This document shows positions 1 to 5,771 of a stretch of 5,786 nt of DNA, piece after piece. The position numbers were made by a program, and so were the translations under genes. The stretch spans positions 1 to 5,786 of the forward strand of contig CAIVPY010000225.1 in assembly GCA_903907885.1 (NCBI GenBank). Reading direction: 5' to 3'. The first letter of the stretch is position 1. Every line of letters starts with the position of its first letter. A model generated the notes under the pieces. The model made no database searches and was not told the origin of the DNA. It saw only the letters and a program-made list of their open reading frames with translations. Source of the DNA: an uncultured Bacteroidota bacterium. Its GTDB lineage: Bacteria > Bacteroidota > Bacteroidia > UKL13-3.

Positions 1-1865
1 CCTTCAGTTTCTACTGAATAAATATAAACACCAGCATTCGCATTATTTATGTTAATCTCTATATTATTCAAACCTATTGAATTATTAGTGAAAGTTTTGC
101 TGTAAACAACTTGACCAATAAGATTGGTAACTGTAACAGTTGCATCGCCTGCTTGTTTGAAGTTAACAGGTATTACCGTTGAACCATTTGAAGGGTTAGG
201 GTAATTTTGTCCTACTTCAACCACATTATTTTTCAATTCCTTTACACCAACTACTTTTGACATAATATCTGCAACAGGAATATTTACATAATAAATATTA
301 AAATCACCTGTTTTACCCGAGTTATTGGTTGAAGTATATTGTCCATTAATGGCGCTTTGTAAAAAAGTAAAATGAATAGAATTATCTACCGTTTTAGCAA
401 TGCTTGCAAACATGTGTTCTTCACCTATGCCAATAAAACTAGAGGCATTAAAGGCAGAGTCAGCCCATGTTAAACCATTATCTTTAGAGAAAGTCAAATA
501 AATATTTCTGTAAGTTCCACCGTTACCATCATCAATATTTGGATCATCGGTTATACTTGAAAAAAGCAAATAAATGGTTCCATCAGGAGCTACAGTAGCA
601 CTTGGCATAGTTGTAGAACTCGAATTGCCATATCTAATCCTATCATGCACAGTAGTAGCAAATGAAATAGCAAGTCCATCACCAGAATGTGCAATCGAAT
701 CAGGAAGAACAGAAGGTCTTCCTTCATACCAATAATCTATATTATTTTCACTAGGGAAATAAGAATACGTTGTATTTGTTGTATCATCATCTTGAATTGC
801 ACCTCTTCCCCAAAAACAATGTGCTTTGTTTGAACTATCAAGCACTACGAAACAACTTCCGTCCGCAGTAAAGGTCTTACTAAACTTTGTATTATTAGGC
901 AATTTCACACCTGCTAATGGGTTAGCCAAAACTATGGTCTTAGTCCAATTAGCACCGTTGTTTGAAGACCTCCATAAAGCGATATCATCTGAAAGATCAC
1001 AAGCCAAAATAGCAACTTCATTTCCTCTAGCATCCATACTATAATTATCAGCACTACCCCCATTATATCTTGTTGAATCGTAGCCAGGTAATGTTTGATT
1101 TACAACTTCCCAAGATTTTGTAGAAATTTTATACCTTGAATATACTAAAGGTGCCGGTACACCGCTTTTTCTAACTCTTTGCTTTTGTGGACCTGTACTT
1201 GATGAGTCACTATAATTAGCTATAACAATCATATAATCACCTGAAACAGCAGTTCTATTCCACAAAACTGAAGGAATAGCTATATTACCATCAAATAAAA
1301 CTTGTTTACTATCCCATTGTGCACCTGGCCCAATACCCGCTTTTGTATTCATCATTAAACCTGCTGTAGCAGCCGCATTTGCAGTTCCTGAGGCTTTTAC
1401 AATATGAGACATAATAATCTCCTCATTAGTAGTTGGGTTGAATGCATAACAAGGAAAACCTGTACGTTCTGGTTCAATGCGAGCAGATACCTGATTTGCA
1501 GGTAACCAAGTAGTGCCATTAAAATGTTGATATGCCGAACCTCTTGTAACATAATTAGCATCTGGACCATCAGATGAAAGTGTCCAAGTTGCCGACATTT
1601 TACCATCAGGAAAAACCTGTAACCTGCTATAAACAGATCCGTTGGTCTGTAAATCACATTGAGTTGTTCCTATGATAGTAGCTTTAGAGATTTTATTTAA
1701 TTTCGCTCTTTTGATTACTCTAGGAATTTCCTGTTTTGCAGCAGTAGAAAAAAAACAATCCGTTGGAGCAATCTTCCTGTATTCAACAGGATTACTCGTT
1801 TTAGGGGCTTGTGCAAAGGATGCAGAGGCTATTGCCATAAAGCCTATTAGGTACATTTTTCTCAT
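1..1865 (-). CDS. Secreted Asp-box protein with T9SS type A sorting domain (C-terminus cut by window edge)
   Basis: The reading frame is open from an ATG at 1865 to the window edge, giving 621 complete codons and no stop. Residues 1-19 form a signal peptide (charged MRK, hydrophobic stretch, then SFA before QA), so the protein is exported by Sec. Two Asp-box (BNR) repeats are visible: SSNNGANW at 300-307 (Asn in place of Asp) and a full match, SKDNGLTW, at 460-467. Such boxes mark sialidase-like beta-propellers. A T9SS type A sorting domain begins near residue 552 (GQNYPNPSNGST) and continues through VTVTNLIGQVVY and NANAGVYIYSVET. This domain directs passage through the outer membrane and is then cleaved. 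Only about 10-15 residues should be missing. Six cysteines (37, 70, 139, 289, 338, 350) could form disulfides after export. The substrate and any enzymatic activity are unknown; the fold call for the middle region is inference from the Asp boxes. Confidence 0.93.
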   Translation of the reverse strand, partial: MRKMYLIGFMAIASASFAQAPKTSNPVEYRKIAPTDCFFSTAAKQEIPRVIKRAKLNKISKATIIGTTQCDLQTNGSVYSRLQVFPDGKMSATWTLSSDGPDANYVTRGSAYQHFNGTTWLPANQVSARIEPERTGFPCYAFNPTTNEEIIMSHIVKASGTANAAATAGLMMNTKAGIGPGAQWDSKQVLFDGNIAIPSVLWNRTAVSGDYMIVIANYSDSSSTGPQKQRVRKSGVPAPLVYSRYKISTKSWEVVNQTLPGYDSTRYNGGSADNYSMDARGNEVAILACDLSDDIALWRSSNNGANWTKTIVLANPLAGVKLPNNTKFSKTFTADGSCFVVLDSSNKAHCFWGRGAIQDDDTTNTTYSYFPSENNIDYWYEGRPSVLPDSIAHSGDGLAISFATTVHDRIRYGNSSSTTMPSATVAPDGTIYLLFSSITDDPNIDDGNGGTYRNIYLTFSKDNGLTWADSAFNASSFIGIGEEHMFASIAKTVDNSIHFTFLQSAINGQYTSTNNSGKTGDFNIYYVNIPVADIMSKVVGVKELKNNVVEVGQNYPNPSNGSTVIPVNFKQAGDATVTVTNLIGQVVYSKTFTNNSIGLNNIEININNANAGVYIYSVETE

Positions 1866-1901
1866 ATTATGTTATTTTGTTTATTTTTAAATTCATTTTG
1901 T

Positions 1902-1909
1902 CAAATGTA
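1902..1909 (-). promoter_or_regulatory. Bacteroidota -7 box of the T9SS cargo gene
   Basis: Read on the minus strand this is TACATTTG, an exact match to the Bacteroidota -7 consensus TAnnTTTG. It lies 36 nt upstream of the ATG at 1865, in the 80-bp gap after the holA stop. I see no clear TTG -33 element at the expected distance, only A/T-rich sequence. The box suggests the cargo gene has its own promoter and does not depend on read-through from holA. Confidence 0.55.
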
Positions 1910-1945
1910 GAATAAAGTTTATAAAATAAAAGTTTTTGTGAATTG

Positions 1946-2947
1946 TTAAAAAATTTTAACTAGTAGTTCTTGCATCAAAGCACTATCACTATTTGTGGCA
2001 GAACCAATTCCTTTGCTTTTTAAATCATACTCAGCACAAAGTCTTAACATCCTCTCAATTTTGTCTGATGTGTAGTTTTTAATCGCATTTGAAACATCTT
2101 GTGCTTGAAAATAATTCAAGCCTAGTGCCATTTCAATGGCTTTTTTCTCACTGGCTTTACTTTTACTAAGTATATATGATTTGCTCAATAAGTTGCACAA
2201 TTGAGTTAAAAAAGGAATTATCGAAAATTCTTTTGATTTGCTTAACCTTTGGTTAATATAAAAACTTCGTGCTGTATTTCTTGCACAAATAGCACTTATT
2301 AATTCAAAGCTATTAAACTCTCTACTAATTCCAATATTGGCTTCAACATCAGCATCGGTTATAGTTTTATCTTTGTTTTTATTGATAAGTAATTTCTCCA
2401 ATTCATTACTTATTTTACTTAAATCACTGCCTAAAGAATCTGCAATCAATGCTGCCGATTTTTCATTAATTGAAAAGCCTTTGTCGGATAAATATTTCAT
2501 TATCCATTTAGGTAATTGATTCTCGTATAATTTTTTACTCTCAAAAATAATGTGCTTTGACGCAAACTTATATAGCTTTGTTCTTTTGTCTAATTTCTTT
2601 CCTTTAAGACTAATGACTAAAATGGTTGAAGGAACAGGTTTTTCAAAATATTGCTCAAAATCGTCTAAGTTTTTATATACCTGTGCTTCTTTTAATATTA
2701 TCACCTGATAATTAGCCATCATTGGAAAACGTCTAGCACTTTCAACTACTTGCTTTATTTCAGTGTCTTTGGCATAAACCACCATTTGATTAAAACCTTT
2801 TTCAGCATCGGTTAATGCGTTTTTCTCAATATAATCGCTTAATTCATCAATGAAATAAAACTCATCACCACTTAAAATATAAATGGGTGCAAACCTTTTA
2901 CTTTTAAGATCTTGCATGATTTTTTGAAAATCTATATTTTCTGACAC
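1946..2947 (-). CDS. holA: DNA polymerase III subunit delta
   Basis: HolA is the delta subunit of the clamp loader: it opens the beta sliding clamp so that it can be placed on primed DNA. The 333-residue product (from the GTG at 2947) has the usual family length. Family landmarks in order are APIYILSGDEFYFID (about 20-34), the opening of the N-terminal AAA+-like domain; RRFPMMANYQVIILKEA (72-88); KGKKLDKRTKLYK (115-127); FESKKLYENQLPKWI (135-149); the helical SLGSDLSKISNELEKL segment (171-186); and a C-terminal collar domain ending in AEYDLKSKGIG (305-315). As usual for delta, no Walker A motif is seen. The frame is open up to a TTG at 2995, but those 16 extra residues have no counterpart in the homologues I recall, and they overlap the likely promoter. 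GTG 2947 gives a start eight residues before KIMQDL, as in relatives. ATG 2917 would cut into the conserved start. The gene is divergent from the nuclease-like gene. Confidence 0.95.
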   Translation of the reverse strand: MSENIDFQKIMQDLKSKRFAPIYILSGDEFYFIDELSDYIEKNALTDAEKGFNQMVVYAKDTEIKQVVESARRFPMMANYQVIILKEAQVYKNLDDFEQYFEKPVPSTILVISLKGKKLDKRTKLYKFASKHIIFESKKLYENQLPKWIMKYLSDKGFSINEKSAALIADSLGSDLSKISNELEKLLINKNKDKTITDADVEANIGISREFNSFELISAICARNTARSFYINQRLSKSKEFSIIPFLTQLCNLLSKSYILSKSKASEKKAIEMALGLNYFQAQDVSNAIKNYTSDKIERMLRLCAEYDLKSKGIGSATNSDSALMQELLVKIF

Positions 2948-3051
2948 GAGCGCAAATAATCGAAGCTTTTGCACTATATCAAACAAATTAATCAACCAAG
3001 TGTGTGAAAAACTAACAATATGATATATTAATATTGATTTTATTCGTGCTT
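2948..3051. promoter_or_regulatory. Divergent promoter region between holA and the nuclease-like gene
   Basis: This 104-bp A/T-rich spacer must drive both genes. On the minus strand TTAATTTG (2991-2984) is one base from the TAnnTTTG consensus and would give a leader of roughly 30 nt to the GTG of holA. On the plus strand TAATATTG (3029-3036) is also one base from consensus and would place transcription just before GTG 3052. Neither has a convincing -33 TTG at normal spacing, so the exact sites are tentative. Confidence 0.35.
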
Positions 3052-3504
3052 GTGCAATTAAATTTTCCTACTTACGATTTTCGGATAAGTGATATTGAAG
3101 GCAAAACGTATATTTTCGATATCATTCGAAAAAAGTATGTAATGCTCACTCCTGAAGAATGGGTTAGACAACATATAGTAAAATTTTTAATAGATAATCA
3201 ATATCCTATATCTTTAATAAGCGTTGAAAAACAAATCAAGGTAAATCATTTAAAAAAACGCTTCGATGTGTTGGTGTTTAATAAACTTACTACACCCGTA
3301 ATGCTAATTGAATGTAAGGCACCCGACATTAAACTGACCCAAGAATCACTAAATCAAATTGCATTGTATAATACTCAATTTAAGGTTGACTATTTATTTA
3401 TAAGCAATGGTATACAACATTTGATTTGCAAATTTAACAAAGAACAAAATAAATATTTTGCTGTTGATTCCATTCCAACATGGAATAACTTAAATAATAT
3501 TTAA
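3052..3504 (+). CDS. Orphan HsdR N-terminal-like PD-(D/E)XK nuclease-fold protein
   Basis: This 150-residue protein resembles the family annotated as type I restriction enzyme R protein N-terminal domain (HSDR_N_2), found in Bacteroidota as a stand-alone gene often next to holA. Conserved stretches are FDIIRKKYVMLTPEEWVRQH (about 22-41) and a nuclease core: Asp72 in RFDVLVF, Glu87 and Lys89 in LIECKAP, and Gln102-x3-Tyr106 (QIALY), which resembles the RecB-family QhxxY motif. The PD-(D/E)XK catalytic residues therefore look intact. No helicase or translocase domain follows and no hsdM or hsdS is nearby, so it is not a working type I restriction subunit. No ATG is in frame at the 5' end: options are TTG 3034, GTG 3046 and GTG 3052. 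I prefer GTG 3052 (MQLNFPTYDF) because family members begin just before the LNxP motif. The cellular role is unknown; involvement in DNA repair or replication is only suggested by the neighbour. Confidence 0.85.
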   Translation: MQLNFPTYDFRISDIEGKTYIFDIIRKKYVMLTPEEWVRQHIVKFLIDNQYPISLISVEKQIKVNHLKKRFDVLVFNKLTTPVMLIECKAPDIKLTQESLNQIALYNTQFKVDYLFISNGIQHLICKFNKEQNKYFAVDSIPTWNNLNNI

Positions 3505-3506
3505 TG

Positions 3507-3556
3507 TGCTTTGAAAGCATCAACTACTATAATATTATTAATTCTAAATTAATATT
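3507..3556. terminator. Possible weak bidirectional terminator between convergent genes
   Basis: The 94-bp gap between the convergent nuclease-like and membrane-protein genes holds two dyads. TGCTTT-G-AAAGCA (3507-3519) begins two bases after the stop codon at 3502-3504. An 8-bp perfect inverted repeat, TATTAATT-CTA-AATTAATA, lies at 3536-3554. Neither is G/C-rich or followed by a long T-run, so intrinsic termination is plausible but not demonstrated. Confidence 0.28.
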
Positions 3557-3598
3557 AATTACAGTCTATTTGTATTCTTATCACACAAATCAATTAGG

Positions 3599-3817
3599 CT
3601 ACTTATCTAGTTTTACACTTTGACTCTCGTGGCTTTTTGGGCGATGTAGTTTGTATTTAATTTTAGAAATCACCCATTTTACTAGTTGTTCGCCTCCAAG
3701 CCAAAACCCAATGGCTGAAAGGACAAAGAGTTCAAAATACAATAATTCCTTATTAGCTGCAACACCTGGAGTGGCATTGGCAATGAAGGGTACGAAAACG
3801 AAAATGAACTTTTTCAT
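3599..3817 (-). CDS. Small membrane protein of unknown function (72 aa)
   Basis: The ATG at 3817 opens a 72-residue frame. It has a charged start and hydrophobic run (MKKFIFVFVPFIANA) typical of a signal peptide, with possible cleavage after ANA (residue 15) or GVAA (residue 21). A second hydrophobic segment at about 25-41 (LLYFELFVLSAIGFWLG) should span the membrane. It is followed by a basic tail (SKIKYKLHRPK) that would stay in the cytoplasm by the positive-inside rule. An exact TAnnTTTG box lies 16 nt upstream of the ATG, which supports it being a real gene rather than chance coding. I do not recognise the family. The plus-strand frame over the same bases has no such support. Divergent from lpdA and convergent with the nuclease-like gene; neither neighbour suggests a function. 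Confidence 0.72.
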   Translation of the reverse strand: MKKFIFVFVPFIANATPGVAANKELLYFELFVLSAIGFWLGGEQLVKWVISKIKYKLHRPKSHESQSVKLDK

Positions 3818-3833
3818 GGTTTTAAACTTTAAT

Positions 3834-3841
3834 CAAATGTA
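3834..3841 (-). promoter_or_regulatory. Bacteroidota -7 box of the small membrane protein gene
   Basis: The minus-strand reading is TACATTTG, an exact TAnnTTTG match and the same 8-mer found before the T9SS cargo gene. It ends 16 nt upstream of the ATG at 3817, leaving a leader of only about 10 nt. A TTTG lies upstream (3858-3855) but only 13 nt away, shorter than the usual spacing for a -33 element. Confidence 0.5.
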
Positions 3842-3859
3842 ATGGTTAAGAATACAAAT

Positions 3860-3875
3860 GCGAAAATAATTTCGC
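3860..3875. repeat. Inverted repeat GCGAAA-ATAA-TTTCGC in the lpdA upstream region
   Basis: Two perfect 6-bp arms flank a 4-base centre, between the divergent membrane-protein and lpdA genes. It is one of the few G/C-containing patches in this spacer and lies about 25 bp upstream of the lpdA -7 region. It could be a protein-binding dyad or the base of a small hairpin. Chance cannot be excluded for arms this short. Confidence 0.4.
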
Positions 3876-3883
3876 TTATAGCT

Positions 3884-3903
3884 AATACATAAATTTATGT
3901 ATT
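3884..3903. promoter_or_regulatory. Perfect 20-bp palindrome at the lpdA promoter, candidate operator
   Basis: AATACATAAATTTATGTATT is its own reverse complement across all 20 bases. Its right edge overlaps the first bases of the probable lpdA -7 element (TATTTTG, 3900-3906), the place where a dimeric repressor would block RNA polymerase. The symmetry is directly visible; binding by a regulator is inference. Confidence 0.5.
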
Positions 3904-3906
3904 TTG
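3900..3906 (+). promoter_or_regulatory. Probable -7 element of lpdA
   Basis: TATTTTG followed by CG resembles the Bacteroidota TAnnTTTG box with one base fewer between TA and TTTG. It lies 19 nt before the lpdA ATG, leaving a leader of about a dozen bases. No clear TTG -33 element is present. There is no Shine-Dalgarno sequence before the ATG, only an A-rich stretch (AAAACGAAAATT), as is normal for the phylum. Confidence 0.42.
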
Positions 3907-3925
3907 CGAACCCAAAACGAAAATT

Positions 3926-5314
3926 ATGAATTACGATTTAATAATAATAGGTAGCGGCCCAGGTGGCTACGTAGCTGCCATCAGAGCAAGTCAGTTAGGA
4001 TTAAAAACTGCCATAGTTGAAAAATCCGAATTAGGCGGTGTTTGCCTTAACTGGGGTTGTATTCCAACCAAAGCTTTATTGAAATCAGCCCAAGTTTTTG
4101 AGTATATAAAACATGCATCTGAATACGGAATTAACGTAAGTGGAGCTTCACACGACTTTGGTGCTGTGGTAAAACGCAGCCGTGGTGTGGCAGATGGAAT
4201 GAGCAAAGGAATTGCCTTTTTGATGAAAAAGAACAAAATTGATGTGATTGCAGGTTTTGGAAAATTGGTTTCTGCAGGTAAAGTAGAAGTTACCGATGTT
4301 GAAGGTGCAAAAGCCATTCACGAAGCCAAACATATTATACTGGCTACAGGTGCAAGAAGCCGCGAATTGCCAAATATTAAATTGGACGGTAAAAAAGTAA
4401 TCGGATACCGCGAAGCCATGGTAATGCCTAGTCAGCCTAAAAGCATGATTGTGATGGGTAGCGGAGCCATTGGTTGCGAGTTTGCCTATTTCTACAATAA
4501 CATGGGTACCAAAGTTACCATCGTAGAGTTTTTGCCAAATATCCTTCCTGTTGAAGATGAAGATTCATCAAAAGAAGTGGCTAAAGCTTTCAAAAAATCT
4601 GGTATCGATATCATGACTTCTGCTTCGGTTGAGTCGGTAGATACAAGTGGAGTGGGTTGCAAAGTAAAAATCAAAACAGCTGAAGGTATCAAAGAAATGG
4701 AATGTGATGTTGTTCTTTCTGCAGTAGGTATTCAAACCAATCTTGAGGGCTTAGGTCTTGAAACATTGGGTGTGAAAACCGATAAAGGCAAAGTATTGGT
4801 GGATGATTATTACCAAACCAATGTAAAAGGTGTGTATGCTATTGGTGACATCGTTAAAGGTCAAGCACTTGCGCACGTTGCCAGTGCAGAGGGTATCATC
4901 TGCGTTGAGAAAATTGCAGGTCATCACCCAGAGCCATTGAACTACAATAACATACCAGGTTGTACTTATTGCAGTCCTGAAGTTGCCTCTGTGGGTTACA
5001 CAGAAAAAGCGGCTAAAGAGGCAGGTTATGAATTGAAAGTGGGTAAATTCCCTTTCAGTGCTAGCGGAAAAGCCAGTGCAGCAGGAGCCAAAGAAGGATT
5101 TATCAAATTGATTTTTGATGCTAAATATGGTGAGTTTTTAGGAGCACACATGGTGGGCGCCAATGTAACCGAAATGATTGCCGAGGTAGTGGTAGCTCGC
5201 AAATTAGAAACCACAGGCATAGAAATAATTAAATCTGTTCACCCTCATCCAACCATGAGCGAAGCCATTATGGAAGCGGCTGCACAAGCATATGGTGAGT
5301 GTATACATTTATAG
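3926..5314 (+). CDS. lpdA: Dihydrolipoyl dehydrogenase (E3)
   Basis: This flavoprotein reoxidises dihydrolipoamide on the lipoyl domains of 2-oxoacid dehydrogenase complexes and the glycine cleavage H protein, passing electrons through FAD to NAD+. The 462 residues are the normal full length. The FAD-binding GSGPGG lies at 9-14, with Glu32 ending the second strand. The redox disulfide is Cys40-Cys45 in GGVCLNWGCIPTK. The NAD-binding fold has GSGAIG at 178-183, with Glu201 at the position that favours NAD over NADP. The second FAD contact is YAIGD, ending in Asp308. The C-terminal dimer interface carries the catalytic pair His441 and Glu446 in HPHPTMSE. All active-site residues are present, and there is no fused lipoyl domain. 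ATG 3926 places the first Rossmann strand at residue 3, so the start is secure. No E1, E2 or gcv gene is nearby. Codons are visibly richer in G/C than in holA, consistent with high expression. Confidence 0.98.
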   Translation: MNYDLIIIGSGPGGYVAAIRASQLGLKTAIVEKSELGGVCLNWGCIPTKALLKSAQVFEYIKHASEYGINVSGASHDFGAVVKRSRGVADGMSKGIAFLMKKNKIDVIAGFGKLVSAGKVEVTDVEGAKAIHEAKHIILATGARSRELPNIKLDGKKVIGYREAMVMPSQPKSMIVMGSGAIGCEFAYFYNNMGTKVTIVEFLPNILPVEDEDSSKEVAKAFKKSGIDIMTSASVESVDTSGVGCKVKIKTAEGIKEMECDVVLSAVGIQTNLEGLGLETLGVKTDKGKVLVDDYYQTNVKGVYAIGDIVKGQALAHVASAEGIICVEKIAGHHPEPLNYNNIPGCTYCSPEVASVGYTEKAAKEAGYELKVGKFPFSASGKASAAGAKEGFIKLIFDAKYGEFLGAHMVGANVTEMIAEVVVARKLETTGIEIIKSVHPHPTMSEAIMEAAAQAYGECIHL

Positions 5315-5327
5315 TATCAGTGGTGTG

Positions 5328-5351
5328 AAAATGCATTTTATACATTTTTTT
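5328..5351 (+). terminator. Possible weak terminator after lpdA
   Basis: AAAATG (5328-5333) can pair with CATTTT at 5343-5348, followed by further T residues. The same AAAATG is also directly followed by CATTTT, forming a 12-bp palindrome (5328-5339). The stem is short and A/T-rich, so this is at best a weak intrinsic terminator. It lies 13 bases after the lpdA stop and just before the rplS promoter. Confidence 0.33.
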
Positions 5352-5359
5352 ATCCGGTG

Positions 5360-5390
5360 TTTGTATTTTAGAAAATAAGCTATACTTTCG
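5360..5390 (+). promoter_or_regulatory. Promoter of rplS
   Basis: TTTG (5360-5363) fits the -33 element, and TACTTTCG (5383-5390) follows after 19 nt as a -7 element close to TAnnTTTG. The spacing fits the known Bacteroidota arrangement. Transcription would start near 5396, giving a leader of about 28 nt. This is the best two-part promoter in the window and indicates rplS is transcribed separately from lpdA. Confidence 0.55.
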
Positions 5391-5423
5391 CACTCCCGTT
5401 TTTAAGAAAAATAACAAGGTATT

Positions 5424-5771
5424 ATGGACGCAATAAAATTAGTAGAACAAGAATTTACAGCTAATAAAACATTCCCTGAATTCAAATCAGGTGATACAAT
5501 AAACGTATATTACAAAATCCGCGAGGGTGCAAAAGAGCGTATTCAGCAATACCAAGGTGTTTGTTTACAACGTAGAAATTCAGGAATCAGCGAAACTTTT
5601 ACTGTACGTAAAGTAAGTAATGGTGTAGGTGTTGAGCGTATTTTTCCGTTATACAGCGCTAATATCGATAAAATTGAAGTAATGAGCCGTGGTAAAGTGC
5701 GTAGAGCACGTTTATTCTACCTACGTGCACTTACTGGTAAAGCAGCCCGTATTAAAGAGAAAAGAGGTTAG
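5424..5771 (+). CDS. rplS: 50S ribosomal protein L19
   Basis: L19 lies at the interface of the 30S and 50S subunits and helps form an intersubunit bridge. The 115-residue product matches the family in length and across its whole sequence: FKSGDTINVYYKIREG (20-35), RIQQYQGVCLQRRNSG (39-54), ETFTVRKVSNGVGVERIFPL (57-76), and the basic C-terminal RGKVRRARLFYLRALTGKAA (89-108). ATG 5424 is the only sensible start. A short AAGG (5416-5419) lies 4 nt upstream, weak and close as a Shine-Dalgarno. In many bacteria rplS follows rpsP, rimM and trmD, but here lpdA precedes it, so it stands outside that operon. The stop is at 5769-5771 and is followed by a six-T run, with too little sequence left to judge a terminator. 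Confidence 0.99.
   Translation: MDAIKLVEQEFTANKTFPEFKSGDTINVYYKIREGAKERIQQYQGVCLQRRNSGISETFTVRKVSNGVGVERIFPLYSANIDKIEVMSRGKVRRARLFYLRALTGKAARIKEKRG

Noticed and set aside
1397..1657. 86-codon minus-strand open frame inside the T9SS cargo gene
   Set aside because: It is out of frame with the cargo gene, whose signal peptide, Asp boxes and sorting domain lie in one continuous frame; the alternative product is of low-complexity, shadow-like composition.
826..1890. Plus-strand open frames (826-1044, 1672-1890) antisense to the cargo gene
   Set aside because: They overlap a well-supported gene on the other strand, have no promoter or recognisable domain, and the second simply mirrors the signal-peptide region.
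1945..1960. Near-palindrome GTTAAAAAATTTTAAC over the holA stop codon as a terminator
   Set aside because: The 7-bp stem is nearly all A/T, has almost no loop and lacks a downstream T-run on the transcribed strand.
3052..3504. Remnant of a type I restriction-modification system
   Set aside because: The protein is full length for its stand-alone family, shows no frameshift, and no hsdM, hsdS or helicase sequence is nearby.
3651..3842. 63-codon plus-strand open frame opposite the small membrane gene
   Set aside because: The minus-strand frame has the signal-like N-terminus, membrane segment and exact -7 box; this frame has none.
3991..5220. Several minus-strand open frames antisense to lpdA
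   Set aside because: lpdA is complete and conserved throughout; these frames are a by-product of its codon pattern.
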